This document shows, piece by piece, positions 19,099 to 28,767 of a DNA stretch of 49,327 nt. Each line of letters begins with the position of its first letter. Position 1 is the stretch's first letter. The stretch covers positions 1 through 49,327 of the forward strand of contig JANXER010000004.1 of the NCBI GenBank assembly GCA_025057955.1. Reading direction: 5' to 3'. The position numbers and the translations under genes are program-made. This DNA is from Candidatus Methanomethylicaceae archaeon (GTDB lineage: Archaea; Thermoproteota; Methanomethylicia; Methanomethylicales; Methanomethylicaceae). The notes beneath the pieces were generated by a model. That model ran no database searches. It saw only the letters and a program-made list of their open reading frames with translations, and was not told where the DNA came from.

Positions 19099-19115
19099 GG
19101 TTAGATAATCCATCC
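19099..19115 (-). promoter_or_regulatory. Candidate operator upstream of the ECF S-component gene (GGATGGATTATCTAACC)
   Basis: Minus-strand reading immediately after TTTATATG; 16/17 match to 18085..18101. Confidence 0.5.
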
Positions 19116-19177
19116 ATATAAAGTTAATGCTAATTATATTTATAAGAATGATTTTTATAAAGTTTTGAGCGATAAAT

Positions 19178-20224
19178 ATGATAAACAAAGATGATGTAAT
19201 AAAAATTCTAAGGAAAGTTGTAGATCCCGAGCTTGGAATGGATTTAGTTGAAGCGAATATGGTTCGTGATGTTGAAATTTACAATGGAACTGTTAAGATT
19301 ACCATTGCTCTAACTTCTTCTTCCTGTCCCTTGATGGATAAAATAAAGAGTGAAATATTAAATAACGTAAAAAATTTGCAAGGAGTAAATGAAGTGGAAG
19401 TTATTACAACCACAATGAGTGAAGATGAAGTAAGAAAGCTCTTTAATAAAATAAGACAAAGGCGTATGTTTCAAAAACTTCCTAAGAGAAATATAAAAAG
19501 AATAATTGCAATTCTATCGGGAAAAGGTGGAGTAGGAAAATCTTCAATAACTGCATTATTAGCTACTGCTCTCATAAAGAGAAAACTTAAGATTGGAGTT
19601 TTGGATGCTGATATAACTGGTCCAAGCATTCCAAAAATATTTGGAATAAACTCCATACCATATGTGTTAGAAGGCAAAATCATTCCTCCAGTCTCTAAAA
19701 CTGGGATAAAGATAATGTCAATGAACTTAATAATTGGTGATGAGGAGCTACCAGTCATATGGAGGGGGCCGCTTGTAAGCAATGCTATTACTCAATTCTA
19801 CATGAATGTAGATTGGGGGGAGTTGGATTATTTAATAGTCGATCTCCCTCCTGGAACTAGTGATGCTCAATTAACAGTAATGCAATCTTTACCGCTGGAT
19901 GGCGTTATAATAGTTACTTCCCCTCAAGAGCTTGCAGGAATAATAGTGAGTAAGGCCGTCAATATGTCCATGATGCTTGGAGTAACAATAATTGGTGTAA
20001 TAGAAAATATGTCCTATGTTAAATGCCCCAATTGTGGTAAGGAGATAAGAATATTTGGGGATTCAAAGGGAAAACTTCTTGCAGAAAAAATGAATACTAA
20101 ATTCCTAGGCTCTGTACCAATTGATCCAGTGCTTTCCAATGCTTGTGATAATGGAACCATTGAAGACTATAATAATGAAGAGATATGGAATATAATAGAA
20201 AAAGCTCTTGATATGATTATTTAA
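19178..20224 (+). CDS. mrp: Mrp/NBP35-family Fe-S carrier ATPase with N-terminal MIP18 domain
   Basis: ILRKVVDPELGMDLVEANMVRDV; ILSGKGGVGKSSITALLA; IVDLPPGTSDAQLTVMQ; ENMSYVKCPNCG. Confidence 0.95.
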   Translation: MINKDDVIKILRKVVDPELGMDLVEANMVRDVEIYNGTVKITIALTSSSCPLMDKIKSEILNNVKNLQGVNEVEVITTTMSEDEVRKLFNKIRQRRMFQKLPKRNIKRIIAILSGKGGVGKSSITALLATALIKRKLKIGVLDADITGPSIPKIFGINSIPYVLEGKIIPPVSKTGIKIMSMNLIIGDEELPVIWRGPLVSNAITQFYMNVDWGELDYLIVDLPPGTSDAQLTVMQSLPLDGVIIVTSPQELAGIIVSKAVNMSMMLGVTIIGVIENMSYVKCPNCGKEIRIFGDSKGKLLAEKMNTKFLGSVPIDPVLSNACDNGTIEDYNNEEIWNIIEKALDMII

Positions 20225-21380
20225 TTTTTTGTAAAATTTGCATTAAAATAATAGCAATTATTGTAAAAATACTTCCATAATAGAACGCAAGTGAACTATT
20301 AATGGAAAATAGCACTCCTGCAATATAGTTTGTAGGTAATACAGATATCCCTAAAACCATATTGTATATGCCATAGGCCGTGGCTTTATATTCCTTTTGT
20401 ACAATACTAGGTATTATTGCTCTTTGAGTGGTTTCCACAAATCCTTTATGAATTCCAAATAGCAAAGCTCCAAACATTATCCAAATGAAGCTATTTGCAA
20501 ATGCCAACATGAGAAATGATAATAAAAGTATTAAATATCCCAATTGTACTGCTTTTGTTCTTCCAATTTTATCTGAGAACTCTCCAGCGGGCACTCCAGC
20601 AAGTACATGAAATAATTGAATTTCAGCATATATCAATGGTGCAAATTCCTCTGGTATACCAAATTCTATAGCTTTTAACATTATGAATGCATAACTTATG
20701 GCTCCAAAAGAATATGTAGCAATTGTAAGCAAATAAATTGAAAATTTCTTATTAAATGTGAATTCTTTTGCATGAAAATCCGCCATTTTGATTTTTGGCT
20801 CCTTTAGAAAAATTATGAGAATGACTATTGCTATAACTCCTGGTAGAGCTGTGAAGAAGAAAGTCCCCCTATATCCAAGAAGTGCAATAAGTGGAAATGC
20901 CATGAATGGACCGATGACTGCTCCCACTTGATCCAAAGTTCTATGAATTCCAAAAGCCCTTCCTATTTTGCTATCAACAGTGGATTCTGATATTATGGCA
21001 TCCCTAGGCGCTGTTCTCAATCCCTTTCCAATTCTATCCAATGATTTAATAGCTAAGACATCAATCCAATTTGTGGAAAATCCCATTAATGGTTTAAATA
21101 TATTTGAAATTCCATAACCAATTAAAATAATGGGCTTTCTTCTTCCCATTTTATCTGAAATATATCCTGAAAATGATTTCAAAAAGGATGAAATACTTTC
21201 AGCTATACCTTCTATTATTCCAACAAATTCCACACTAGCTCCTAGCTGATAAACTAAGAATATTGGAAGAACAGCATAGATAATCTCTGAGCTAATATCA
21301 GTAAATAAGCTTACTATTCCTAAAACTATTACATTAATGGAAACCCCGAGCTTCCATACATTACTATTGCTTAATTGCAT
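20217..21380 (-). CDS. MFS transporter
   Basis: Twelve-TM-like pattern; GYISDKMGRRKPIILIGY, DRIGKGLRTAPRDAIISES. Confidence 0.85.
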   Translation of the reverse strand: MQLSNSNVWKLGVSINVIVLGIVSLFTDISSEIIYAVLPIFLVYQLGASVEFVGIIEGIAESISSFLKSFSGYISDKMGRRKPIILIGYGISNIFKPLMGFSTNWIDVLAIKSLDRIGKGLRTAPRDAIISESTVDSKIGRAFGIHRTLDQVGAVIGPFMAFPLIALLGYRGTFFFTALPGVIAIVILIIFLKEPKIKMADFHAKEFTFNKKFSIYLLTIATYSFGAISYAFIMLKAIEFGIPEEFAPLIYAEIQLFHVLAGVPAGEFSDKIGRTKAVQLGYLILLLSFLMLAFANSFIWIMFGALLFGIHKGFVETTQRAIIPSIVQKEYKATAYGIYNMVLGISVLPTNYIAGVLFSINSSLAFYYGSIFTIIAIILMQILQKIK

Positions 21381-22710
21381 AGTTGATTGCTCTATCTATA
21401 AGCTCATAAGTCTTTCCCAAGTAATTTTCAAATCTCATTAGAGAATTAATTTCCTCCTCGCTGAGATACTTCATTACTTCCTCATTTCTTAATAATTCCT
21501 CCTTTATTGTAGTGCCCTCGCTGAATGCCTTCATTGAAATTTTCCTAAGAAGTTCATGAGCTCTTTGCCTTCCCAAACCCTTTCTTGCAAGTGCCATCAT
21601 TACTGCCTCAGTTAATATTGATCCTTTTGTAATTTCCAAATTTCTTTTCATTCTATCGGGAAAAACTCTAAGGTTTGCAAAAACTCTATCCATTGTTGAA
21701 ATCATATCGTCCAATATTATGAAAGTATGTGGAATGATGAATCTTTCACTGCTGGAATTTGTCAAATCTCTTTCATGCCATAATGGTATATTCTCCAGCC
21801 CAGTTATTACGAAGCCTCTCAAAACTTTAGCTAATCCAGAAACCTTTTCACAATCCACGGGATTTTGCTTATGAGGCATTGTACTACTTCCCACTTGAGC
21901 TCCTACCTCAAAGCCCTCTGCTACTTCCAAAATTTCAGTTCTTTGTAGATTTCTAATTTCAGTTGCCATTCTATCCAAGCTGGATGCTAATATTGCTGCC
22001 CAACATATTAACTCAGCAAATCTATCTCTACAAACTATTTGTGTGGATATTTCAGCTGATTTTAATCCTAATTTCTCCATAACAATTCTTTCAATTTCAA
22101 TTCCTCTCTCTCCAAAACTAGCCATTGTTCCTACTGCTCCACTCATTTTTCCAACTAAAACTCTTTTTTTCATTTCTTTCAATCTCTCTAAACTTCTTCC
22201 TATTTCAGCTGCATAAACTGCGAGTTTAAATCCAAAGGTTATGGGAACAGCATGTTGTCCATGTGTTCTTCCTACCATTATTAAATCCCTATATTTCAGA
22301 GCTAAATTACAAAGTCTATCTCTAAAGTTACTAAGCTTTTTTTCAATAATATTTATAGCATCTCTTATTATGAGAGCCCATGCAGTATCTACAATATCAT
22401 AGCTTGTGGCACCCCAATGAACATACTTTCCAAATTCATTACATGCTTCAGCAAGTACTTCAACCATTGCCATAACATCATGGCGAGTTTTTCTCTCCCT
22501 AAGCTTAACTTTCTCTGGAGTAACTATGCTCGCTTTAGCCATTTCCTTTATTTTTTCAGCTCCTTCCCTTGGTATTTCTCCTAAATCTGCTAAGGCTTCT
22601 ACAAGTGCAACTTCCACATCAAGCATTCTCTGAAGTCTATTCTCTTCATTAAATAATCTTTTAATTTCTTCACTTCCATATCTTCCAGCGTCTATTGGAC
22701 AAATTGCCAT
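21364..22710 (-). CDS. purB: Adenylosuccinate lyase
   Basis: GRTHGQHAVPITFGFKLA; GSSTMPHKQNPVDCEKVSGLAKVLRG; YVHWGATSYDIVDTA. Confidence 0.95.
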   Translation of the reverse strand: MAICPIDAGRYGSEEIKRLFNEENRLQRMLDVEVALVEALADLGEIPREGAEKIKEMAKASIVTPEKVKLRERKTRHDVMAMVEVLAEACNEFGKYVHWGATSYDIVDTAWALIIRDAINIIEKKLSNFRDRLCNLALKYRDLIMVGRTHGQHAVPITFGFKLAVYAAEIGRSLERLKEMKKRVLVGKMSGAVGTMASFGERGIEIERIVMEKLGLKSAEISTQIVCRDRFAELICWAAILASSLDRMATEIRNLQRTEILEVAEGFEVGAQVGSSTMPHKQNPVDCEKVSGLAKVLRGFVITGLENIPLWHERDLTNSSSERFIIPHTFIILDDMISTMDRVFANLRVFPDRMKRNLEITKGSILTEAVMMALARKGLGRQRAHELLRKISMKAFSEGTTIKEELLRNEEVMKYLSEEEINSLMRFENYLGKTYELIDRAINYAIKQ

Positions 22711-22763
22711 ATTATCTCACTTCCTGCGATCTATTTTTAAACATTTTAGCTTATATAGAAAAT

Positions 22764-24287
22764 ATGGATCCTGAAGATATAAAAGTAATAGATGAAAATG
22801 CAGAATTCTTTGGAATTTCAAGAATTCAATTAATGGAAAATGCTGGAAAAAGTGTAGCAGAGGCCCTTTTAAAAAGAGTGAATGTAAAAAATAAGAATAT
22901 TCTCATTTTGGCTTATATTGGAAATAAAGGAGGAGATGGTTTTGTAACTGCAAGGCATTTATTATATCATGGTGCTAATGTTGTAATAATATTGCTTTCT
23001 AGACCAGAATTGATTTCAAGCGAGGAAGCAAAAAGAAATTTCTCAATATTGGAAAAACTTTCATCTATATCCATTCACTTTGCACTCCATCCTTCTGATG
23101 TTATATCTCTAAAGGAGCTCTTTCAATCAGCAGATGTAATAATTGATGCAATGTTAGGAACTGGAGCAAGAGGAGAGCCAAGAGAACCTATAAAGACGGC
23201 TATAGAGATGGCCAATCAATTCAAGGCATTCAAAGTTGCTATAGATGTTCCAAGTGGAGTAGATGCCAAGAGTGGATTTATATATAAAACAGCTTTTAAA
23301 GCTGATTTAACTATTACACATCATAAGCCAAAAACTGGATTATTAAATGATGCTGCTAAACCATTTATTGGAGAATTGGAAGTAGCTAATATAGGAATAC
23401 CTCCAGATGTTGAGCTCTATGTTGGTCCTGGGGATTTGAAAATTGCTATTAAGAAAAGAGATATTTTTTCACATAAAGGTGATAATGGAAGATTGCTCAT
23501 CATTGGAGGCTCATATAAATATTCTGGTGCTCCTGCTTTAGCAGCTATGGCTGCATTAAAAACGGGAATAGATTTAGCCATAATTGCAGCACCATCTTCT
23601 ATAGCAAATGGCATTAGAGCTTATTCTCCGGATTTAATAGTTAGACCCTTGCCCTCTAAAGATTTTCTAGATTTAGAATCCCTTGATATAATCAAGGAGG
23701 AATCCAAGCGTGTGGATGCTATCGTCATTGGAATGGGATTGGGAATAGAGGAATCAACAATTTCTGCAGCTATAGAGATTATCAAATATTTGAATGATAT
23801 AGAGAAACCCATGGTTATTGATGCTGATGCACTTAAGGCATTGGGACGAATTAGAGATGAGCTAAAATTCAAAAAATCAGTATTAACACCTCATGCTGGT
23901 GAATTTTATGCTCTTACTGGAGAGCGCCTTCCAGATGAAAGTATTTTTGGATGGAGGAGGAGATTAGATATAGTAATGAAATGGGCAATCAAGCTTAATG
24001 CTACTATATTATTAAAATCACGCTACGATATAATCACAGATGGAAATAAATTCAAAATTAAAGTAATTGGAAATCCTGGTATGACCATTGGAGGTACTGG
24101 TGATGTATTAGCTGGTATGGTTGGAGCTCTTCTCAGCAGAGGCATAGAGCCTTTTAAAGCTGCAACAGCCAGCTCTTTCTTAAACTCTTATATAGGCGAT
24201 ATACTTGAAGCAGAGATGGGTCATCATTATACTGCAAAGGATATTGTTGATAAAATACCTAGCGTAATGAAAAAATTTGGATTATGA
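22764..24287 (+). CDS. nnr: Bifunctional NAD(P)HX epimerase/dehydratase
   Basis: ORF 22695..24287; ATG at 22764 likely. [76 protein letters not shown]. Confidence 0.93.
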   Translation: MDPEDIKVIDENAEFFGISRIQLMENAGKSVAEALLKRVNVKNKNILILAYIGNKGGDGFVTARHLLYHGANVVIILLSRPELISSEEAKRNFSILEKLSSISIHFALHPSDVISLKELFQSADVIIDAMLGTGARGEPREPIKTAIEMANQFKAFKVAIDVPSGVDAKSGFIYKTAFKADLTITHHKPKTGLLNDAAKPFIGELEVANIGIPPDVELYVGPGDLKIAIKKRDIFSHKGDNGRLLIIGGSYKYSGAPALAAMAALKTGIDLAIIAAPSSIANGIRAYSPDLIVRPLPSKDFLDLESLDIIKEESKRVDAIVIGMGLGIEESTISAAIEIIKYLNDIEKPMVIDADALKALGRIRDELKFKKSVLTPHAGEFYALTGERLPDESIFGWRRRLDIVMKWAIKLNATILLKSRYDIITDGNKFKIKVIGNPGMTIGGTGDVLAGMVGALLSRGIEPFKAATASSFLNSYIGDILEAEMGHHYTAKDIVDKIPSVMKKFGL

Positions 24288-24443
24288 GACTTTTTTGAAC
24301 ATATCCTTTGGCGCACCACAAACAGGACAAGTCCATGTATCTGGAAGAGCCTCAAAGGGAGTATTTGGTGGTATTCCACTGCTTGGATCGCCTCTTTTAG
24401 GATCATAAACATATCCACATATACTACATACCCATTTATCCAT
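24282..24443 (-). CDS. Rubredoxin (53 aa; missed by the ORF track)
   Basis: Manual translation: [53 protein letters not shown], with both CxxCG knuckles ([16 protein letters not shown]). Confidence 0.97.
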   Translation of the reverse strand: MDKWVCSICGYVYDPKRGDPSSGIPPNTPFEALPDTWTCPVCGAPKDMFKKVS

Positions 24444-24464
24444 GAAGAATATATAATCATGATT

Positions 24465-25271
24465 CTATAAATCTTTTATGATTCTTACAAGCTTTCTTAT
24501 TGTGGCATCTGAAACGCCTGTAATTCTTGACATTTTAGACTTACTATACTTATATCCAAGCTTTTCCATGGCACGATAAACTGTTGCTACAGCAAATCTA
24601 TATGGAGACTTACCATTAATCAGCCCAAATTTTCTTGCTTTATAAATAATTTCATAACTCTCTTTTAGAATATCACTCTTTACTCCAATTAGATTACAAA
24701 TTTTTGATATATAAACTTCAGGACTTGATATAGTATTCTTCACCAAACCATTCATTGTCATAAATCTATAAATTTTCCAAACATTACGTTTATCTTTCTT
24801 AGAAAAGCAAATTTCATCAATTGTCTTTGGAATTTTATACATTTTACAAGCTGCATATATTGAAGCTATAATGGTTGCATCTATTGAAAGCCTCTTCTTC
24901 ATTTTTCTAGTATTTATAAAAATGTTTATAGCACTATCTTTTACGAAATTTGGAAGATTCAGCTTTGAGACTGTTTTATTAACTTCTGCTATAGCTTTTG
25001 ATAGCACTCTTTCTTCATAGCTCATAATTCGCATAATTTTATGTAATCTCCTAAGCTTAGCAGCTCTAATCCATTGTGCTTTTTCTAGGAAGTTCCCCTT
25101 TCCATCTCTATTAGTCATGCTTATCACTGTTGTAAGTAGAGTGTTTCTTGTATGAGGGTTTGTCTCATAAGCTTGCTCTTGAATAATTAATCCACAATTC
25201 ATGCATATTAACTCTCCATGATCTTGCAATATTGATCTAGAACTACAAAGAGGACATGCTATTTTTATCAT
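24465..25271 (-). CDS. tfb: Divergent transcription initiation factor B (TFB/TFIIB-like)
   Basis: ORF 24465..25301; ATG at 25271 gives MIKIACPLCSS. Zinc ribbon CPLC...CMNC, FLEKAQWIRAAKLRRLHKIMR linker, two cyclin-like repeats, terminal SRITGVSDATIRKLVRIIKDL. Lacks the usual GPEWR segment. Confidence 0.85.
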   Translation of the reverse strand: MIKIACPLCSSRSILQDHGELICMNCGLIIQEQAYETNPHTRNTLLTTVISMTNRDGKGNFLEKAQWIRAAKLRRLHKIMRIMSYEERVLSKAIAEVNKTVSKLNLPNFVKDSAINIFINTRKMKKRLSIDATIIASIYAACKMYKIPKTIDEICFSKKDKRNVWKIYRFMTMNGLVKNTISSPEVYISKICNLIGVKSDILKESYEIIYKARKFGLINGKSPYRFAVATVYRAMEKLGYKYSKSKMSRITGVSDATIRKLVRIIKDL

Positions 25272-25389
25272 AATTGTGCAAAAGATATACAGTTTTAACA
25301 TATTAATAAATATTTTTATAAAAATTTCTCTAGTAAATACTATAATTTTTTATTTTTTATTTAGACCTCTTGATTTATTTTCCTTAAGC

Positions 25390-26337
25390 TTACTTCGTAA
25401 GATAATACCAAGATAACACTATTCCGATTACAGTCAAAATGGTTGCAAATATACTAAGATATATGAAATCAATTATAAGAGCTTGAACATTTATTTCCAT
25501 TATTGTTAACTGCCTAATTGCATCAGTCAAATAAGTTATTGGATTAATATTTACCACTGCTTGCAACCAATTGGGCATGAGCTCAGTTGGAAAGAATATA
25601 TTACTTGAAAAAATCAATGGCATCATAATAAGATTTATTAACTGCATAGGTCTCTCCACCCTTGTTGATCTTATGGAAAATGCAATGAATATGGATGATA
25701 AACCAGCACTCATTAAAAATATAGCAAGATAAATTCCTAAAATGTTCATTATTGTAAATGTATTGCTAATTCTCAATCCTAATAAATAAGCTAATGCTAA
25801 AATCACTGAGGCTTGAAAAATTGCTCTTAATGTTGAATTTGCTATTTTTGAAAATATTATAGCAGCACGAGAAACTGGAGTACTTATTACCTTATCTAAA
25901 AATCCCAATCTTCTATCCCAGACTATGGATATTCCACTAAACATAGTTGTCATAACTACAATCATTGAAATCATTCCAATGGACATGAAACTGAAGTAAT
26001 CTTCTACACCGAAAATACTTTGCATAATCTTCGAACCAATATCCTCAAATATTCGTGAGAGATAAGTTCCATTAAGAATTATAAATCCTTGGGATGGAGG
26101 AATAGTAGCAATACCTGGTAAAATAATTTCTGAGGGAATTTCTATATTTTCAGCTGAAAATAAGCCTTGGATATTTATTGATTTCCCTAGAAGTCCCATC
26201 CATATTAAGGGTTGAAGTATAAGCATTACTATCATTATTGGATCATTGAGCCATTTCTTAAGCTCTCTATAGGTTAAAGCTAAAAATCCTCTTAAAAAAC
26301 TTGGACGAATTTCATTCATTTTCCTCTCGCCCTCCAT
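25390..26337 (-). CDS. ABC-2 type transporter permease
   Basis: LTYRELKKWLNDPIMIVMLILQPLIWMGLLG; multiple TM; paired with an ABC ATPase. Confidence 0.88.
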   Translation of the reverse strand: MEGERKMNEIRPSFLRGFLALTYRELKKWLNDPIMIVMLILQPLIWMGLLGKSINIQGLFSAENIEIPSEIILPGIATIPPSQGFIILNGTYLSRIFEDIGSKIMQSIFGVEDYFSFMSIGMISMIVVMTTMFSGISIVWDRRLGFLDKVISTPVSRAAIIFSKIANSTLRAIFQASVILALAYLLGLRISNTFTIMNILGIYLAIFLMSAGLSSIFIAFSIRSTRVERPMQLINLIMMPLIFSSNIFFPTELMPNWLQAVVNINPITYLTDAIRQLTIMEINVQALIIDFIYLSIFATILTVIGIVLSWYYLTK

Positions 26338-27311
26338 AAGTGCAACCTCTTAAATTTAAAATCCTCTGAATCATTACCATCTCTAAAGGCTCTTCCAGTG
26401 CATTCTAAATAAACTTCATTAAGGGTGGGCTTTGTAAGTGAAAGCCTTGTTACAATATAATTCCTCTTTCTAATAGCCTCAATAATTAAAGGTGCTACAA
26501 TTTCACCATTTTCCACTTTTACTCTATATGTGCTATTTTCCTTTCTAACTTCTTTTACATTTTTTATCTCCTTAATTACATCAGTTATATCCTCATTTCC
26601 ACTTATGGTTATAGTAATTATATCTCCACCAAGGCTATCCTTCAGCTGGCTTGGCTTACCAATTTTTATGATTTTTCCATGATCAATTATGGCTATTCGA
26701 TCGCATAGAACATCAGCTTCTTCTAAGTAATGTGTAGTCATAAATATTGTCATATTATATTCCTCCTTTAAGAGCTTAATATAATCCCAAATAGCAGCAC
26801 GTGTTTGAACATCTAATCCTAGGGTTGGTTCATCCAAAAACAATATTCTAGGCCTATTAATTAAGCCGCATGCAAGCTCAAGCCTTCGGCGCATCCCACC
26901 AGAAAAGGTCTCAACCCTCTTATCCTTAAAATCTATGAGCTCCACAAGCTTTAGAAGCTCCATAGCACGATCTTTTGCTATATTACTAGGAATGCCATAT
27001 AGACTTGCACAAAGCATTATATTTTCATATGCAGTCAAATCCTCATCAGCTGTAAATTCTTGAGGTACAACACCAATTACCTTTCTAACCTCATTTGCTT
27101 GCTTTACAACATCAAAGCCAAGGACGGAAGCTCTTCCTTCAGTAGGCTTTAATAACGTTATAAGCATGTTAATTGTAGTGGTCTTTCCAGCACCATTTGG
27201 GCCAAGAAAGCCAAATATTTCCCCTTCATAAACGCTAAAACTTATATGATCTACAGCAATCAAACTCTTATTGAATATTTTTGTAAGATTTTCAGCCTCA
27301 ATAACTTTCAT
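26316..27311 (-). CDS. ABC transporter ATP-binding protein (DrrA/multidrug type)
   Basis: GFLGPNGAGKTTTINML, FSGGMRRRLELACGLINRPRILFLDEPTLGLD. Confidence 0.95.
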   Translation of the reverse strand: MKVIEAENLTKIFNKSLIAVDHISFSVYEGEIFGFLGPNGAGKTTTINMLITLLKPTEGRASVLGFDVVKQANEVRKVIGVVPQEFTADEDLTAYENIMLCASLYGIPSNIAKDRAMELLKLVELIDFKDKRVETFSGGMRRRLELACGLINRPRILFLDEPTLGLDVQTRAAIWDYIKLLKEEYNMTIFMTTHYLEEADVLCDRIAIIDHGKIIKIGKPSQLKDSLGGDIITITISGNEDITDVIKEIKNVKEVRKENSTYRVKVENGEIVAPLIIEAIRKRNYIVTRLSLTKPTLNEVYLECTGRAFRDGNDSEDFKFKRLHLWRARGK

Positions 27312-27865
27312 GTCCCCTCCCTCAATTTTTTCTCTATATTCTCAAGTCTTTGAGAGGCTTCGTTTAAAATTTGAAGAATTTCCCTTAGAGCTTGCTCAGA
27401 GAACCTCTCCTCTAAGGCAAAGCCGAGATTAAACAACACTTTGAATAAACGCTTAAATGCCTCGCGAAGCTCTTTAGTTTCTTCCCATGGAAGGCGTACT
27501 AGAAAAGAGCTAATAAAAGGTGGTACAAAGAATTTTCTACTTATGCTGAACTGTTGAAGCATTTTACGTTGTTCCTCAAGAAATTGCCTTCCTTTTTCAG
27601 TAAGTGTATATCTTTTTATTCCAGTTTCCTCCTTCTTCGCCTCAATAATATAACCATTGTCTTGAAGCCAAGCCAACAGTGGATATATAGAGCCAGGGCT
27701 TGGCCTCCAGCAACCAACTGTGCGCCTCTCAATTTCACTCATTATTTCCGAACCAGACATGGGTTTTTCGTTTAAAAGCTCTAAAACTTGATAACGAAGA
27801 AATCCCTTTGGCACAGTGGCCATGTGTCTTAGCCAACGCCCTGGTGGGAAGCAATCCTTGAACAT
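27308..27865 (-). CDS. PadR-family transcriptional regulator
   Basis: ORF 27308..27886; ATG at 27865 likely. KGFLRYQVLELLNEKPMSGSEIMSEIERRTVGCWRPSPGSIYPLLAWLQDNGYI...GIKRYTLTEKG. Confidence 0.9.
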   Translation of the reverse strand: MFKDCFPPGRWLRHMATVPKGFLRYQVLELLNEKPMSGSEIMSEIERRTVGCWRPSPGSIYPLLAWLQDNGYIIEAKKEETGIKRYTLTEKGRQFLEEQRKMLQQFSISRKFFVPPFISSFLVRLPWEETKELREAFKRLFKVLFNLGFALEERFSEQALREILQILNEASQRLENIEKKLREGT

Positions 27866-27866
27866 A

Positions 27867-27896
27867 AATATCGCTATTGATATCAAAATCGATATT
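27867..27896. promoter_or_regulatory. Candidate PadR operator: AATATCG-N16-CGATATT inverted repeat
   Basis: Perfect 7-bp arms directly upstream of the PadR ATG, next to TATA-like TTTATATAA (minus strand). Confidence 0.4.
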
Positions 27897-28205
27897 ATAT
27901 AAACTTTTTCTTGTTTTAGATCTCAACAGAAGATTGGCAAAGCTTTATAAATAGAACAGTAATCACTTTTCAATAAAATCTTGAAATTTAGCTTCTCTAT
28001 CCATGGACTCCTACACTGATTAATACCTTTTGAAGCTACATTAAATTATAATAAGCCAAACCTTCATATGTCCTCTTATTTTTCCCTTACCAAAAGTTAT
28101 AATAACTCTTGGAAGATCTTGAAAGAAGCCTTATCCACTTATTCCTATGAATTCATATCTGCTAGGATTTAGATAGAAATTAAGCAAAATCCCTTTAAAA
28201 ATCAC

Positions 28206-28702
28206 CTAAGGCTCTAAAATTCGACCAGTCCTTAATTTTATTTGCTCAATTAAATTAGAATACCATTCAGGATATTTGAGATTATGAATTATTCTTGATT
28301 CTGTATATGGCTTAATATCAATTATGGGAGTCTCATGGAATAAATCAACATCATCCACATAAAGTTTATTTCCCTCTATTTTCAAAAGCCTCGCAATAGT
28401 TATTGCTATTGGATTTGGTCTATGTGGCGAATCTGTACAAAATACTCCTACGGTTGGAATTGAGTCGATTGGAATTCCAAGCTTAGCAAATCTCCTTGGC
28501 TTTACCAATAATGTTCTTCTTTCAATTTCACTCACTCTATGGAGATAAGCTATTATAATTATATGGGAGAAACCATTTAGTCCTCTTATTCCATCAATGT
28601 ATTCCTTTAATATTTCAATTCTCCCTTTAGCGAATATATCATCTTTTTGCTCTTCAATTATAAAGAAACCTATGGGAAATATTTTGAAAAGTGAAATTTC
28701 AT
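28206..28702 (-). CDS. trmO: TrmO-family (UPF0066) tRNA methyltransferase; conserved N-terminus reachable only by non-canonical start or -1 frameshift
   Basis: The ORF track starts at an internal GTG (28535). The same frame upstream encodes FKIFPIGFFIIEEQKDDIFAKGRIEILKEYIDGIRGLNGFSHIIIIAYLHRV, the conserved TrmO N-terminus, followed by FCTDSPHRPNPIAITIARLL and DIKPYTE. Confidence 0.8.
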
Positions 28703-28767
28703 ATCACCTATTCTATTGTATTGGAAAATTATTTTAATATTTTTCACATAGATTCTGCTGAACTAAA

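Noticed and set aside
24227-24460. Track [21 protein letters not shown]... (77 aa, -)
   Set aside because: Out-of-frame shadow of the rubredoxin gene on the same strand; the rubredoxin frame has both CxxCG motifs.
27722-28535. Shared peptide SEIERRT in PadR and TrmO (common 13-nt TCAATTTCACTCA)
   Set aside because: Short match in unrelated families, both in expected positions within their own conserved regions; most likely coincidence.
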